Shown here: piece after piece, positions 11,301 through 21,400 of the stretch
Numbering within the stretch: the stretch's first letter is position 1
Layout: each line of letters begins with the position of its first letter
Source: Protonemura montana
Taxonomy: Eukaryota > Arthropoda > Insecta > Plecoptera > Nemouridae
Direction of reading: 5' to 3'
Length of the DNA: 64,000 nucleotides
Assembly (NCBI GenBank): GCA_947568835.1
Contig: OX387611.1
Span: 11,508,350 to 11,572,349, forward strand
Program-made: the position numbers and the translations under genes
The notes under the pieces: model-generated
What the model saw: only the letters and a program-made list of their open reading frames with translations
The model's database searches: none
Told to the model about the DNA's origin: nothing

Positions 11301-14300
11301 CAGCAACTTCACTCGCCTTGCTTATCAACCTCTCGACAGCATGGATTTGTGGAGGAATCCTGTTGTTCGCGTTGTACCGTCCTTCGGAAGAGGCTACCTG
11401 CCGGCACCGAATATTCTCTATATTAGTAAATCTGGTTCAAAATATTTTTGTCAGCTGAATGATCATCTCCGTAGGATAAACGATAGGAATTATCCTGACT
11501 GTCTCTATATCTTTGTGATTCTTTGGACAATAAAATTATTATTATTATTATTATTATTATTGTCACAGTCAGAGTTTTCCGTTTTCATCTAAACTACACG
11601 TTTTCTTTTTATCTTAGCACTGAAATACTGGACCTAACCAGACTAGGTTATGTATTTGATCATCCTCTATCATCACCCACTCATTCACCGACGCCATAAG
11701 ACAAGTGACACATGGCTCGTTGTTAAAACAGTGCGTCTCTAAACTTCACATACACATTTTTGTTTTGTTTTAAATAATTTTTATTTTCACCCAACAACAG
11801 GTATAAAAATGTTTGATTTAAGGTATTTTGCTTGATTATGCCAAATCAATTTCGTCTTCTTCATGCTCTTCTTCATTTTTGTTTTTATTTACCAACTTCT
11901 TCAATATCTTCATATCTATCCAGCTTTCTACTTCATTCCATTTTCCATCTCTTTCTTCCACATCATCTTTACTTTTTCTTCTTCCCCTTCTTCTTCCCCT
12001 TCTCTGATATTCCAAGTTTAAATTCTTTCTTGGCGATCTTTCTTCCTCTATTCTCATCATTTTTCCAAACAATTTCAACCTTTCTTTCCCAATTTTAAAA
12101 CCTAATCTCTCTTTATTTATTCGTTTTCTCATTATTTTGCTTTCAATATTTTCCAATTTGGTCACCCCTTCAATACTTCTTATAAACTTCGTCTGCGTTG
12201 CTTCCATTATTTTTTTCTCCGTTCCATTAAAACTCCACGATCTACACGCAGACATTAAAATAGGTTCATAATACATCTTATACATTATCTTATAAAAACT
12301 GTACAATGCTTTGCCCCCGTGAAAACCAGGAAAGAATCTAGTTTTTAAACCAAGTTAAATGACTTTTTATTTTAAAATTGTTTTTATCATATGGACATCT
12401 CATATGGATATCTCTAAATCATTATTTCTTGATCATTCCGGACAACAAACTACATACGTACATACACACATATTAGAACTTTGCATTTTTTTGGGAAGTT
12501 TTTGTCCCAAATTACCAACAACCAAAAAGCATTAAATAAATCAATCTAAGTACATTTGTTAATCCATGAACTCTTTACAGACAGTTTCAAAATGGACATG
12601 GTACTTACGTCAAGGGTTCCCAGTCCCAAAATCCAACCCAGATGCAACCGGCTACCTGAACTTCCTTGGAGTGGGAAACTACAAAGTGCATCGCGGTGGA
12701 AAATCATGGGACAAGGCGCTGGAAATTTGCGCGTCGGAGGGATCCATCTTGGCCGTCATCGATAACAATGCTGAGGCGACGGTCATCAAGGTATAATTAC
12801 ACACCTCTTAGTTCAATATGCAAAGATTGTTTTCAGGCAGCTATATAAACTATATTTTCCTGTAATTGGGAGGTTGCCATGAGATCAAAATCTCAGGAAA
12901 GACGGTTTGTGTCATTAAAAGCTAGACCAGAGTTTCCCAAAATGTCGAAATCAACACACAAAAAAGAAAACCTGACCAAATTCGAACCTTAAAAACTGTC
13001 AGCAAATAAACAGAGAAGGCCTAGGATAGTTTTTTTTTTTAAATATATTTTATCTCGCACTTTTTATGCGCCTGCCATTGGAAAGCTGAGAACATTTGGT
13101 TAGCTTTAGGTGGCAAAAATGCATGAAAATGAAGCCATTCAACTCATGGGGTTGTCCATTCTTAGAATTCAAAATAATTATTTCTGAAATGTGTCCAGTA
13201 GCAATGTGACGCTCTCCCGAAAAGTACTCCGCGTGTCCTTTTACCCGTACCCCAGGGGGTTAACCTAGGAAAACACCGCCCTAGGGCTTCGAATGCGATT
13301 TTAGTTCCCTTGTTTTTAAGTACAGTTCTTCATTAGTGGTAAATAAAAAAAATAGGTGCTTGCTGACGAAAGCCTGAAAGAACGAATTTACATAAGATGT
13401 GGGAAATTACAATAAATAAATACATTTTTTCGAATGCTAATTAAAATGTCTAAAAACACGAATGGGAACATTTCACTGTCATTTTCAGCAAGTCATCATC
13501 GGCGCAACAATGTTCGGGAACTTTGTTACCATTTCTGACATGTACTACTACTGGATCGGTGCCAAGGAGTTTGGTACCAATATGAGATTCCGAACTATAC
13601 TAGGTGAGTTAGTAACTCAGAGTTACCAAGTGTTATTTGCAGTTATCCTGCAACAACCGTCTATCATTCGAGATAAAAACGGAATTTAAAGATTAGATTG
13701 GACGGGTGACCATCATACACATGACCAGTTCTGTTCGGGAGAGAGGTTGGAGGGATGAAAGTTAAGCAACAGTGCGCTGAGTCAGGTATTGGACGGGTGA
13801 CCATTATACACATGACCAGTTCTGTTCGGGAGAGAGGTTGTAGGGATGAACGTTAAGCAACACTGCGCTGAGTCAGGTATTGGACGGGTGACCATTATAC
13901 ACATGACCAGTTCTGTTCGGGAGAGAGGTTGTAGGGATGAAAGTTAAGCAACACTGCGCTGAGTCAGGTATTGGACGGGTGACCATTATACACATGACCA
14001 GTTCTGTTCGGGAGAGAGGTTGTAGGGATGAAAGTTAAGCAACACTGCGCTGAGTCAGGTATTGGACGGGTGACCATTATACACATGACCAGTTCTGTTC
14101 GGGAGAGAGGTTGTAGGGATGAAAGTTAAGCAACACTGCGCTGGGTCATGTATTGGACGGGTGACCATTATACACATGACCAGTTCTGTTCGGGAGAGAG
14201 GTTGTAGGGATGAAAGTTAAGCAACACTGCGCTGAGTCAGGTATTGGACGGGTGACCATTATACACATGACCAGTTCTGTTCGGGAGAGAGGTTGTAGGG

Positions 14301-14858
14301 ATGAAAGTTAAGCAACACTGCGCTGGGTCATGTATTGGACGGGTGACCATTATACACATGACCAGTTCTGTTCGGGAGAGAGGTTGTAGGGATGAAAGTT
14401 AAGCAACACTGCGCTGAGTCAGGTATTGGACGGGTGACCATTATACACATGACCAGTTCTGTTCGGGAGAGAGGTTGTAGGGATGAAAGTTAAGCAACAC
14501 TGCGCTGGGTCATGTATTGGACGGGTGACCATTATACACATGACCAGTTCTGTTCGGGAGAGAGGTTGGAGGGATGAAAGTTAGTACAGCAACTTCACTC
14601 GCCTTGCTTATCAACCTCTCGACAGCATGGATTTGTGGAGGAATCCTGTTTCAGCCTTCTGCTTTTCCTTTCACGAATGTCTTGTTTTCTTCCATAGGAG
14701 AATATCTGGGTAGCCCAAGCTACTTGAATTGGTCGCCAGTGAGTCCCCAACCAGACGAACCCGGGAATTTCGACTGCGTCGGGTTTATGCATGACGGGCA
14801 CAACTTCGACGCCGAATGCGCCGAGGAGTACGGATTCGTTTGCGAGAAGGTCATATAG
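8347..14858 (+). CDS. Secreted C-type lectin, galactose-type QPD motif; five exons
   Basis: Exons: 8347-8395, 9480-9634, 12581-12790, 13489-13603, 14698-14858. They join in phase to 229 codons plus stop. Residues 1-16 are a hydrophobic signal peptide (MKYQLILAVLVFLVVA). Exon 2 gives a short Cys segment and then a linker of 11 consecutive prolines and many threonines, suggesting an O-glycosylated stalk. Exons 3-5 make the C-type lectin domain: NYKVHRGGKSWDKALEIC, YYYWIGAKEFG, and a QPD calcium/sugar motif before N-x-DCVGFMHDG and the final YGFVCEK. QPD predicts galactose-type specificity; the usual second WND site reads NFDAEC, so calcium binding may be altered. The closest style known to me is insect hemolymph LPS-binding lectins, which act in immunity. 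Introns 2 and 4 hold SINE arrays. Confidence 0.9.
8700..8775 (-). repeat. Short 3' fragment of an RTE-like LINE
   Basis: The sequence TTAAGGCACGTGACTTGATTG(T)GCCAAA matches the end of the larger LINE fragment at 11812-12306 and the piece at 48183-48260. Only the 3' end is present, as expected from 5' truncation. Confidence 0.55.
8800..8935 (-). mobile_element. Partial tRNA-derived SINE
   Basis: The minus strand shows GTAGCTC-like A box remnants (about 8880) and GGTTCGAGTC as B box (about 8830). It is the same family as 2694-2950, in lectin intron 1. Confidence 0.7.
9148..9402 (-). mobile_element. tRNA-derived SINE in lectin intron 1
   Basis: Near full-length copy, minus orientation. The terminal block GCAAACGCTTGCAATGCGCGG leads into the tRNA-like part (about 9228-9302) and ends in the CTCACAGTCACTCTGA flank shared with the other copies. 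Confidence 0.78.
9767..10286 (-). mobile_element. 5S-headed composite SINE, minus orientation, with duplicated head unit
   Basis: Read on the minus strand it begins CGAACGGTTTGGCGTTTTGG and contains the 5S-like control-region blocks twice (units near 10190-10280 and 10100-10190). It continues through the body (GACAGCATGGATTTGTGGAGG, CCGTCCTTCGGAAGGGACG, GTGCCGGCACCG) to the tail GTCGTTAAACACCAC. The layout matches the reference copy at 43288-43725. Confidence 0.8.
10287..10989. other. Lectin intron 2 sequence, unassigned
   Basis: A 130-codon minus-strand frame (10315-10707) starts with ATG but has no recognisable domain or splice partner. I see no supported gene here. Confidence 0.4.
10990..11753 (+). 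mobile_element. 5S-headed composite SINE with ~3 tandem head units, interrupted
   Basis: Three to four 91 bp units (10990-11290) precede the SINE body (TTAGTACAGCAACTTCACTC to CTGCCGGCACCG near 11408). The body is then broken by about 220 bp of a different repeat (11409-11627). The SINE 3' part resumes with CACTCATTCACCGACGCCAT near 11690. Confidence 0.72.
11409..11627 (+). mobile_element. LINE 3' tail with (TTA)n, inserted into the SINE
   Basis: The segment ends GGACAATAAAATTATTATTATTATT-like (11525-11562), a common 3' end of CR1/Jockey-type LINEs, and splits the surrounding SINE body. Only the 3' end is present. Confidence 0.5.
11812..12306 (-). pseudogene. C-terminal fragment of a LINE reverse transcriptase ORF (RTE-like)
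   Basis: A 156-codon minus-strand frame reads YEPILMSACRSW, KKIMEATQTKFIRSIEGVT and a run of RRGRRRGRRKSKDD. These resemble the conserved LINE C-terminus (PILTYG-x-x-W, ...FLRRIEG-x-x-, RRRGRPR). The upstream RT core is missing, so it is a 5'-truncated copy. It ends in the TTAAGG...CTTGATTATGCCAAATC motif also seen at 8700 and 48183. Confidence 0.7.
12800..13480. other. Lectin intron 3
   Basis: Intronic sequence without a recognised repeat or gene. Confidence 0.5.
13699..14655 (+). repeat. 91 bp tandem array of 5S-derived SINE head, ~9-10 units, ending in truncated SINE body
   Basis: The unit GACCAGTTCTGTTCGGGAGAG...GTTAAGCAACACTGCGCTG...GTATTGGACGGGTGACC repeats every 91 bp from 13699 to about 14578. 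The copies are nearly identical, with a GAGTCAGG/GGGTCATG variant alternating. The array runs into the SINE body (TTAGTACAGCAAC...GGAATCCTG) that stops at about 14650, about 47 bp before lectin exon 5. Each unit carries box A-like and box C-like parts of the 5S internal promoter. Confidence 0.88.
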
Positions 14859-14963
14859 ACTTGCTTGGTAACGAGGTCTTCAGATGTGGCTGGTGCAGTT
14901 GCAGACAAAACCTATTGAAACCGCAAGCTTGTAAGACAATACATCATGTTTGATAATGTATTT

Positions 14964-14969
14964 AATAAA
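14964..14969 (+). terminator. Polyadenylation signal AATAAA of the lectin gene
   Basis: AATAAA lies about 106 bp after the lectin stop codon (TAG at 14856-14858), on the same strand, in AT-rich sequence. The position is suitable for 3' end formation. Confidence 0.6.
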
Positions 14970-16900
14970 CGTTTAGAAAGCTTTGAAAATATATTTTTAT
15001 TAATTTCCTTTCAGCTGAGATGTTAACAAACTGTAAGATGGCGTCGGATTTGCATTATTTCTGCTACCTATAAAGCCATTGGCTGACACCCGATTGCCTT
15101 AAAAAAACTGCCCAAAGTGAGAGTCTCCCAATAGATAAAAATGTCCCGAAATGAAACTTCCTAAAAACATTGTTCACTGTGAAATGCACTAGGAAGAATC
15201 TAGTTAAAAAAAAAAGTTAAGTAACTTTTTACTAGAAAATTGTTTTTATCATAGGGAAGAATTCATTATGGAATTTAAAAGCTTTTAAAAAACTGTAAAC
15301 ATTCGTTGACTGTCTGTAAATCGTTATTTCTTGATCATCCCGGACAATAAACTACATTATTATTATCATTATTATTGAGTTAATTGACTCGGTTTACTTC
15401 CACCTGCCAGACACCTTACCATTTGACGCCATCCCAAGCTAGCAATTCTGGTAAGGAACTTAAAGTCCAAGCCGTTGATTTACAAAGGCAACATATGTTC
15501 TATACCAAGATGTAATCACCTTACACCAAATAATGTATTCTATGCTTACATTTTGTCCGTGTTTGACGTTTCGGAAATTTCAGAATGTTCACTGATTTCC
15601 ACGATGCCGATGAAGGTTATGGTGTGACACTTCGAAAGCGCGGGTACTTTCACAACAGAAGTTTTGGCGTAATCGTTTTCCATTGATAAAAAAGCACAAT
15701 TCAAACTTTTCGTTGGCTTTCTTTGCATGAATAATTAGCAAACTATAAACAATCTTGTGATGTGCAACATTAGCCGCCATTTAAATTGATTCAATCCCGA
15801 GTTATGCCTCTGATCCTAGTAAAAAGCAGAAGTTATCTCAACTCTGAAGTTTGGCTCTGACTCGAGATTAAAATATTTTGTAAAATGCAAAGAAAAGCAT
15901 CTAATCCTGGATTATCCTTAACTCCGATCCGTAACTCCGGAGTCAACAATGTTGTAAAACCGGGTCTAAGAAAAACTATTTGAAATGGGTTTTGAATGCT
16001 AAGTAAAGGGCTACTAATTTTAATAGGATAAATCAAGTAGACATGAGTCTAAAAATCATCATCTTCGACTCCTCTTGCATCTTTCTCTTGTGGAAATGAT
16101 AGTGTCACCACTCCTACAGACCACCTCAGGGAAACATATCTCTGTCAAAATGAGCGTTGTGAATTATTAAAATTACCTGTGTTCGCTGATTTCAGTGACT
16201 TTATTACAGGATAAAAACTTTACAGCCATTTTTAACACAGCCAAACATGTAGCCAAACACACCAACAAACAAACGAACAAATAAGCAAAAACCAGAGCAA
16301 TCGAAATCTTATTTGTGCCGCATTATCAAATCTTGCGAGTTTAAATGTCATGAAAACATTGAAAAAAAAAACAATTTTCCAGATTTTAATCGCTTCTGAC
16401 TCGACATTTAAAAATAAATCCTACACTTGATCGATATCAAGTATGCCTTGACTGCATGATTTGAACAAAAAGTGCTCGTCTGACCTGTCATTAGATTTCT
16501 GATCGATATCTAGTGGCAATCACAAATGCTCGTTTTAATGCAGTATCACTAAAAGTTATGCTTCTGAGAAAACAGTGTTTTCTTCGAGTGCAACCAAAGC
16601 TTTGGTCCGCTGAATCTTAAGCTAAAATTCGCTGATCTTGAAGTAAGCATAATTACTAACCTAGATACACTCAGATTTTATATTTTTAAATTTAATTCAA
16701 TCGTACCTCTAAAGCAAACACTCTTACACTATCTAGAATTTTGTCAAGTGCACACCTTTTTCATTTCTCTTTGCTATTCTGTTGCTATTCTTTTCGTTTT
16801 TCATTTTATTTACTTACAGCTTGGGAGCAGATACAAGTGTATATCGTAGGCCTCCGGTGGCTGAATAGTAATTATATAGTAATAGTAATATGTAGTGGGT
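14970..16900. other. Intergenic region between lectin and P-protein genes
   Basis: AT-rich, with no supported gene. A partial copy of the 5485-type dispersed repeat is at about 15965-16035. A 63-codon minus-strand frame at 15589-15780 has no recognised domain. Confidence 0.5.
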
Positions 16901-17012
16901 TCTTTTAGTTGTTAGCCTTCAGCTCTCTTCTTACTTCTTTTACATCGTTAGTCGGCAATTTGTTCCAAAGTCTGGAAGCCTGGCCAAGAAACGAGTGGAG
17001 CCCTATGTCGTT

Positions 17013-17381
17013 TCAATACCGTGTCAGCTCGATCTTCCAGGGGTGGTCGTTCTTTCCCAGAAATTTGGCTGGGAGAGTTAGTCCTTTGATGTCGTTCCAT
17101 GCAGGTGCTCCAGATAGGGCTTTGTTGAGACAGCGGAGTGTTGCTTGACCTCTTCTGTTGGCCAAGGACTCCCATTCAAAGTCAGCTACGAGCTGACTGA
17201 CGCTTACGTGGGGACGTTGGGTCTTCCTGTCCCAACGCTTGTGGTTTTTTGCGACTGATCGGGCCGCTTTTCGTTGCACACTGTCATACTGCTTGAGTTG
17301 GTGTGTTTTGTGCGGGTCCCTGATACTGGAGCAGTATTCCAGTAGAGGCCGTATCAGGGACTGGTAGGCATGCGACTTCAC
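17013..17381 (-). pseudogene. CR1/Jockey-like LINE C-terminal fragment
   Basis: A minus-strand frame reads AYQSLIRPLLEYCSSIRDPH, VQRKAARSVAKNHKRW, and WESLANRRGQATLRCLNKAL. These match the canonical C-terminal thumb region of CR1/Jockey RT proteins (YKSLVRPxLEYASSVWDP, VQRRAARFV, LGWxxLxxRR). The RT core is absent and the frame is lost upstream of 17385. This is a dead 5'-truncated copy extending down to about 16900. Confidence 0.85.
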
Positions 17382-17429
17382 TTGTGTCGTGATTCCTCAG
17401 AGGTTTCTCACGCTTAAATGGTTTCTTGA

Positions 17430-17805
17430 CCATTCTTGAGGTTTCTTGACGCTTAAATACGCTTAAAAACACCTGTCGAACGCTGTCAAAGGTTAACAAA
17501 CGCCCTTTTACGCCTAGAAACACTGAAAAGTGCCTAAATAACGCTTTCAAACGCCTAAAACACACAATTTTAGCGCCATAAACGCTTAAGATCACCTTTG
17601 AGACGCTTAAATACGCTTACAAACACCTGTCGAACGCTGTCAAAGGTTAACAAACGCCCTTTTACGCCTAGAAACACTGAAAAGTGCCTAAAAAACGCTT
17701 TCAAACGCCTAAAACACACAATTTTAGCGCCATAAACGCTTAAGATCACCTTTGAGACGCTTAAATACGCTTACAAACACCTGTCTAACGCTGTTAAAAG
17801 ATTAA
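17430..17805 (+). repeat. 154 bp tandem repeat, ~2.3 copies
   Basis: The block CACCTGTCGAACGCTG recurs with a 154 bp period (near 17470, 17624 and 17778), each time with the internal AACGCC / ACGCTT motifs. The copies are nearly identical. No ORF or known element. Confidence 0.8.
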
Positions 17806-17886
17806 AAGATAAAAGATTTTAAAAGATTCTGACTTCCAAAATTACCTTTTGATGAAGCTAAATTTAAAAATAGCACAATAAAGTTT

Positions 17887-17975
17887 AAAAAAATCTTTAA
17901 ATTGCAAACTCTTGCAATGCGTGGGGTATTTTTTCATTATGAATACTAGTTCCGTCTCGAAAATTGATGCCTTAA
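17887..17975 (-). repeat. Terminal fragment of the tRNA-derived SINE
   Basis: The motifs GCAAACTCTTGCAATGCGTGG and CCGTCTCGAAAATTGATGCC are the end blocks of the SINE family at 9148-9402; the tRNA-like part is missing. Confidence 0.6.
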
Positions 17976-18403
17976 GTGGCTATCATCAACTAACGCTAAT
18001 TCCGTGAGGTTACATTTGCTCGACTTTCTAGCACAGGTCTTTTTATTCTGATTTATGATTCGTTTTTAATTATAACAGTGATTAACCACAGCAAGTACAT
18101 AAATAAATTGTATCGGAAAAATAATTAACTATGGATTGTCTTAACACATAAGAAGCCACCAATTTCTTAACACCTTTTTCACGTTTCTTAAGCCACCTTT
18201 TCCTAGTCTTAGATTAGGTTAAAGTAAGTTTACGGGTTTAGTTGCAAAAAGGTTCAGGCATTTCGTTTGCATTATGTAAAGGTAAAACTTAAGCCAGGTT
18301 AAGGTTACGTTCAGGAAATACTTGTGTTAAGATTCTCAACCGCCTACCATGCTTAAACTATCCGCCACTGTTTAAAGTCGCTCTTTTGTCTTAAATCGAC
18401 AGC

Positions 18404-18455
18404 ATGGCACAAAGACATGCGGTGGACTTTCAGCCCCCAAGACGCAGTCAACCTG

Positions 18456-18486
<31 letters not shown>

Positions 18487-21400
18487 AGTGCGCAGGCCGT
18501 TTTGGAAGCGAGAAGGCGGCTTGAACTTTAAGCGAGAGAAAAAACGATATTTTATCGTAACGCTGATGCTAGCATTGTGGTTCACATTCACGGTAAGGAC
18601 GATATTATTTTAATCCTGGAAATTAAGCTTACCTAGTCAAAGGTGTACCCGGAGCCGGCAAGTAGCCAGCTCCTGTCTAATAGCACTAATGACCGGTCAC
18701 AGCTTAGCCTTGTCCTTTTGACACACTGTGTTGGCTGCTCCTGTCCAACAGCACCATGGACCGGCCACCGCTTAGCCTTGTCACTTTGACACACTGTGTT
18801 GGCTGCTCCTGTCCAACAGCACCAAGGACCGGCCACCGCTTAGCCTTGTCACTTTGACACACTGTGTTGGCTGCTTCTGTCCAACAGCACCAAGGACCGG
18901 CCACCGCTTAGCCTTGTCCCTTTGACATACTGTGTTGGCTGCTCCTGTCCAACAGCACCAAGGACCAGCCACCGCTTAGCCTTGTCACTTTGACACACTG
19001 TGTTGGCTGCTCCTGTCCAACAGCACCAAGGACCGGCCACCGCTTAGCCTTGTCCCTTTGACATACTTTGTTGGCTGCTCCTGTCCAACAGCACCAAGGA
19101 CCGGCCACCGCTTAGCCTTGTCACTTTGACACACTGTGTTGGCTGCTCCTGTCCAACAGCACCAAGGACCGGCCACCGCTTAGCCTTGTCCCTTTGACAT
19201 ACTTTGTTGGCTGCTCCTGTCCAACAGCACCAAGGACCGGCCACCGCTTAGTCTTGTCCCTTTGACACACTGTGTTGGCTGCTCCTGTCCAACACCACCA
19301 CGGACCGGCCACCGCTTAGCCTTGTCACTTTGACACACTGTGTTGGCTGCTTCTGTCCAACAGCACCAAGGACCGGCCACCGCTTAGCTTTGTCCCTTTG
19401 ACATACTTTGTTGGCTGCTCCTGTCCAACAGCACCAAGGACCGGCCACCGCTTAGCCTTGTCCCTTTGACACACTGTGTTGGCTGCTCCTGTCCAACAGC
19501 ACCAAGGACCGGCCACCGCTTAGTCTTGTCCCTTTGACACACTGTGTTGGCTGCTCCTGTCCAACAACACCAAGGACCGGCCACCGCTTAGCCTTGTCAC
19601 TTTGACACACTGTGTTGGCTGCTTCTGTCCAACAGCACCAAGGACCGGCCACCGCTTAGCTTTGTCCCTTTGACATACTTTGTTGGCTGCTCCTGTCCAA
19701 CAGCACCAAGGACCGGCCACCGCTTAGCTTTGTCCCTTTGACACATTGTGTTGGCTGCTCCTGTCCAACAGCACCAAGGACCGGCCACCACTTAGCCTTG
19801 TCCCTTTGACACACTGTGTTGGCTGCTCCTGTCCAACAGCACCAAGGACCGGCCACCACTTAGCCTTGTCCCTTTGACACACTTTGTTGGCTGCTCCTGT
19901 CCAACAGCACTGTTATTATTATATTTTCTATGCGTGTGGTCCTCAACATACAGGACTTGTTCCAAACGTACATGTTACGTTTCGCAGGAAAGGTAGTCAC
20001 TTTGTTCACTTGTCCTGCTCAATATGCTGACACGTCATCGAACAATTCCCTTAGTAAATATCTGTTATTTGTGTTTCATGCTCGCGTTCTGTCGCAGATT
20101 CTCATGATGATCAACGCAATCAAGGTTGAAAACATTCACCACTCGATCGTGAGCGTCGCCGAGGGAGGCTCGAGAAGTATCCTTTACACATACCAGAACA
20201 CAATTGATTGGTTATTAGGGTTTAACTTCGCACTGTATTGACATGTGGCCATGCGGCACTGGTCTAATGGCGTCAGTGAATGAGTGGATGATGACGAGGA
20301 TGATGATGAATCTAACCTAGCCTAGAGAAAAGAGTAAAAATCCGGTGCCGGCACGTAGCCTTCTCCTGACGAAGAACACCATGTGGACCACCGACTTAAC
20401 GTCCCTTCCGAAGGACAGTGCAACTCGAACAGCAGGATTTCTCCACAAATCCATGCTGTTGAGAGGTTGATAAGCAAGGCGAGTGAAGTTGCTGTACTAA
20501 CTTTCATCCCTCCAACCTCTCTTCCAAACAGAACTGGTCATGTGTTTAGCAAAACACAACCATCTTTCAAATGATAAAATGAGGTGAAAAAAAACGTTTC
20601 TCAAATCGATCAAATTATCAGAACACGACGACTTTTTTGCGATCATGATTGATTTTTAATTTTGAAAAGTCTGCTGAGTTAGCCTGACCATGAAACCAAT
20701 TTCAAAAATTAAAATTAAATAATTTTCTGCCATTTTTGCACCTTTTTCAACTTTCAACCCAATTTTTGCACCCTCGCTCCTAACGAAATATTTTGTCTTA
20801 GTCCAACTTTACGACAGCCTGCAAAATTACAATCTTTTAATTTTTTAAATTGGTTTCACAGACAGAATATCTCAACTGGCCCCATTTTCAAGTAAGAGAA
20901 GCGTTTCCTTAGCTGCCTTGTTCCAGGCGTGTGGTTAGATCGACGGATCGTCGGCGGCGAAATTCTCACCGAGCTGAAAGGACCGTTTCTCAAGCCGGTG
21001 AGTTCGTAAACTAGACATTTTCCGAGCCCCTAGATGACAACGCATCACGTTTCCAAGCTTACAAAAAGGACCAGGACCCAAAAAGGAGAGTTTTAGGTTA
21101 ACTTCGTAATTTAAAGATGACCAGCCAATCAGAGACGGAGTTCTCAGTTTCATGCGTTGTTACCATAATGATATCAACTTTTGGTTAAACAAGAAATTTG
21201 CTGCGTGGATCCCCCGAAATATTTTAATCGATTGAATTGACTTTAACTTAACTTAACTTAAGCTGTTTTTTGCATTTGAACTTAAAAGACACATTAAAAT
21301 CGACAGCTATCCAAATATATGGTTGACCATTAAGGTCTAGCTTACTGATCTATATTTTAATACAATTTGTTATTAATAATATTTATGATTATGGTTATGG

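Noticed and set aside
18633-19859. Staggered ~66-codon minus-strand ORFs (MAGPWCC...)
   Set aside because: They are shadows of the 68 bp minisatellite; the unit is not a multiple of three and frames rotate to a stop after about three units.
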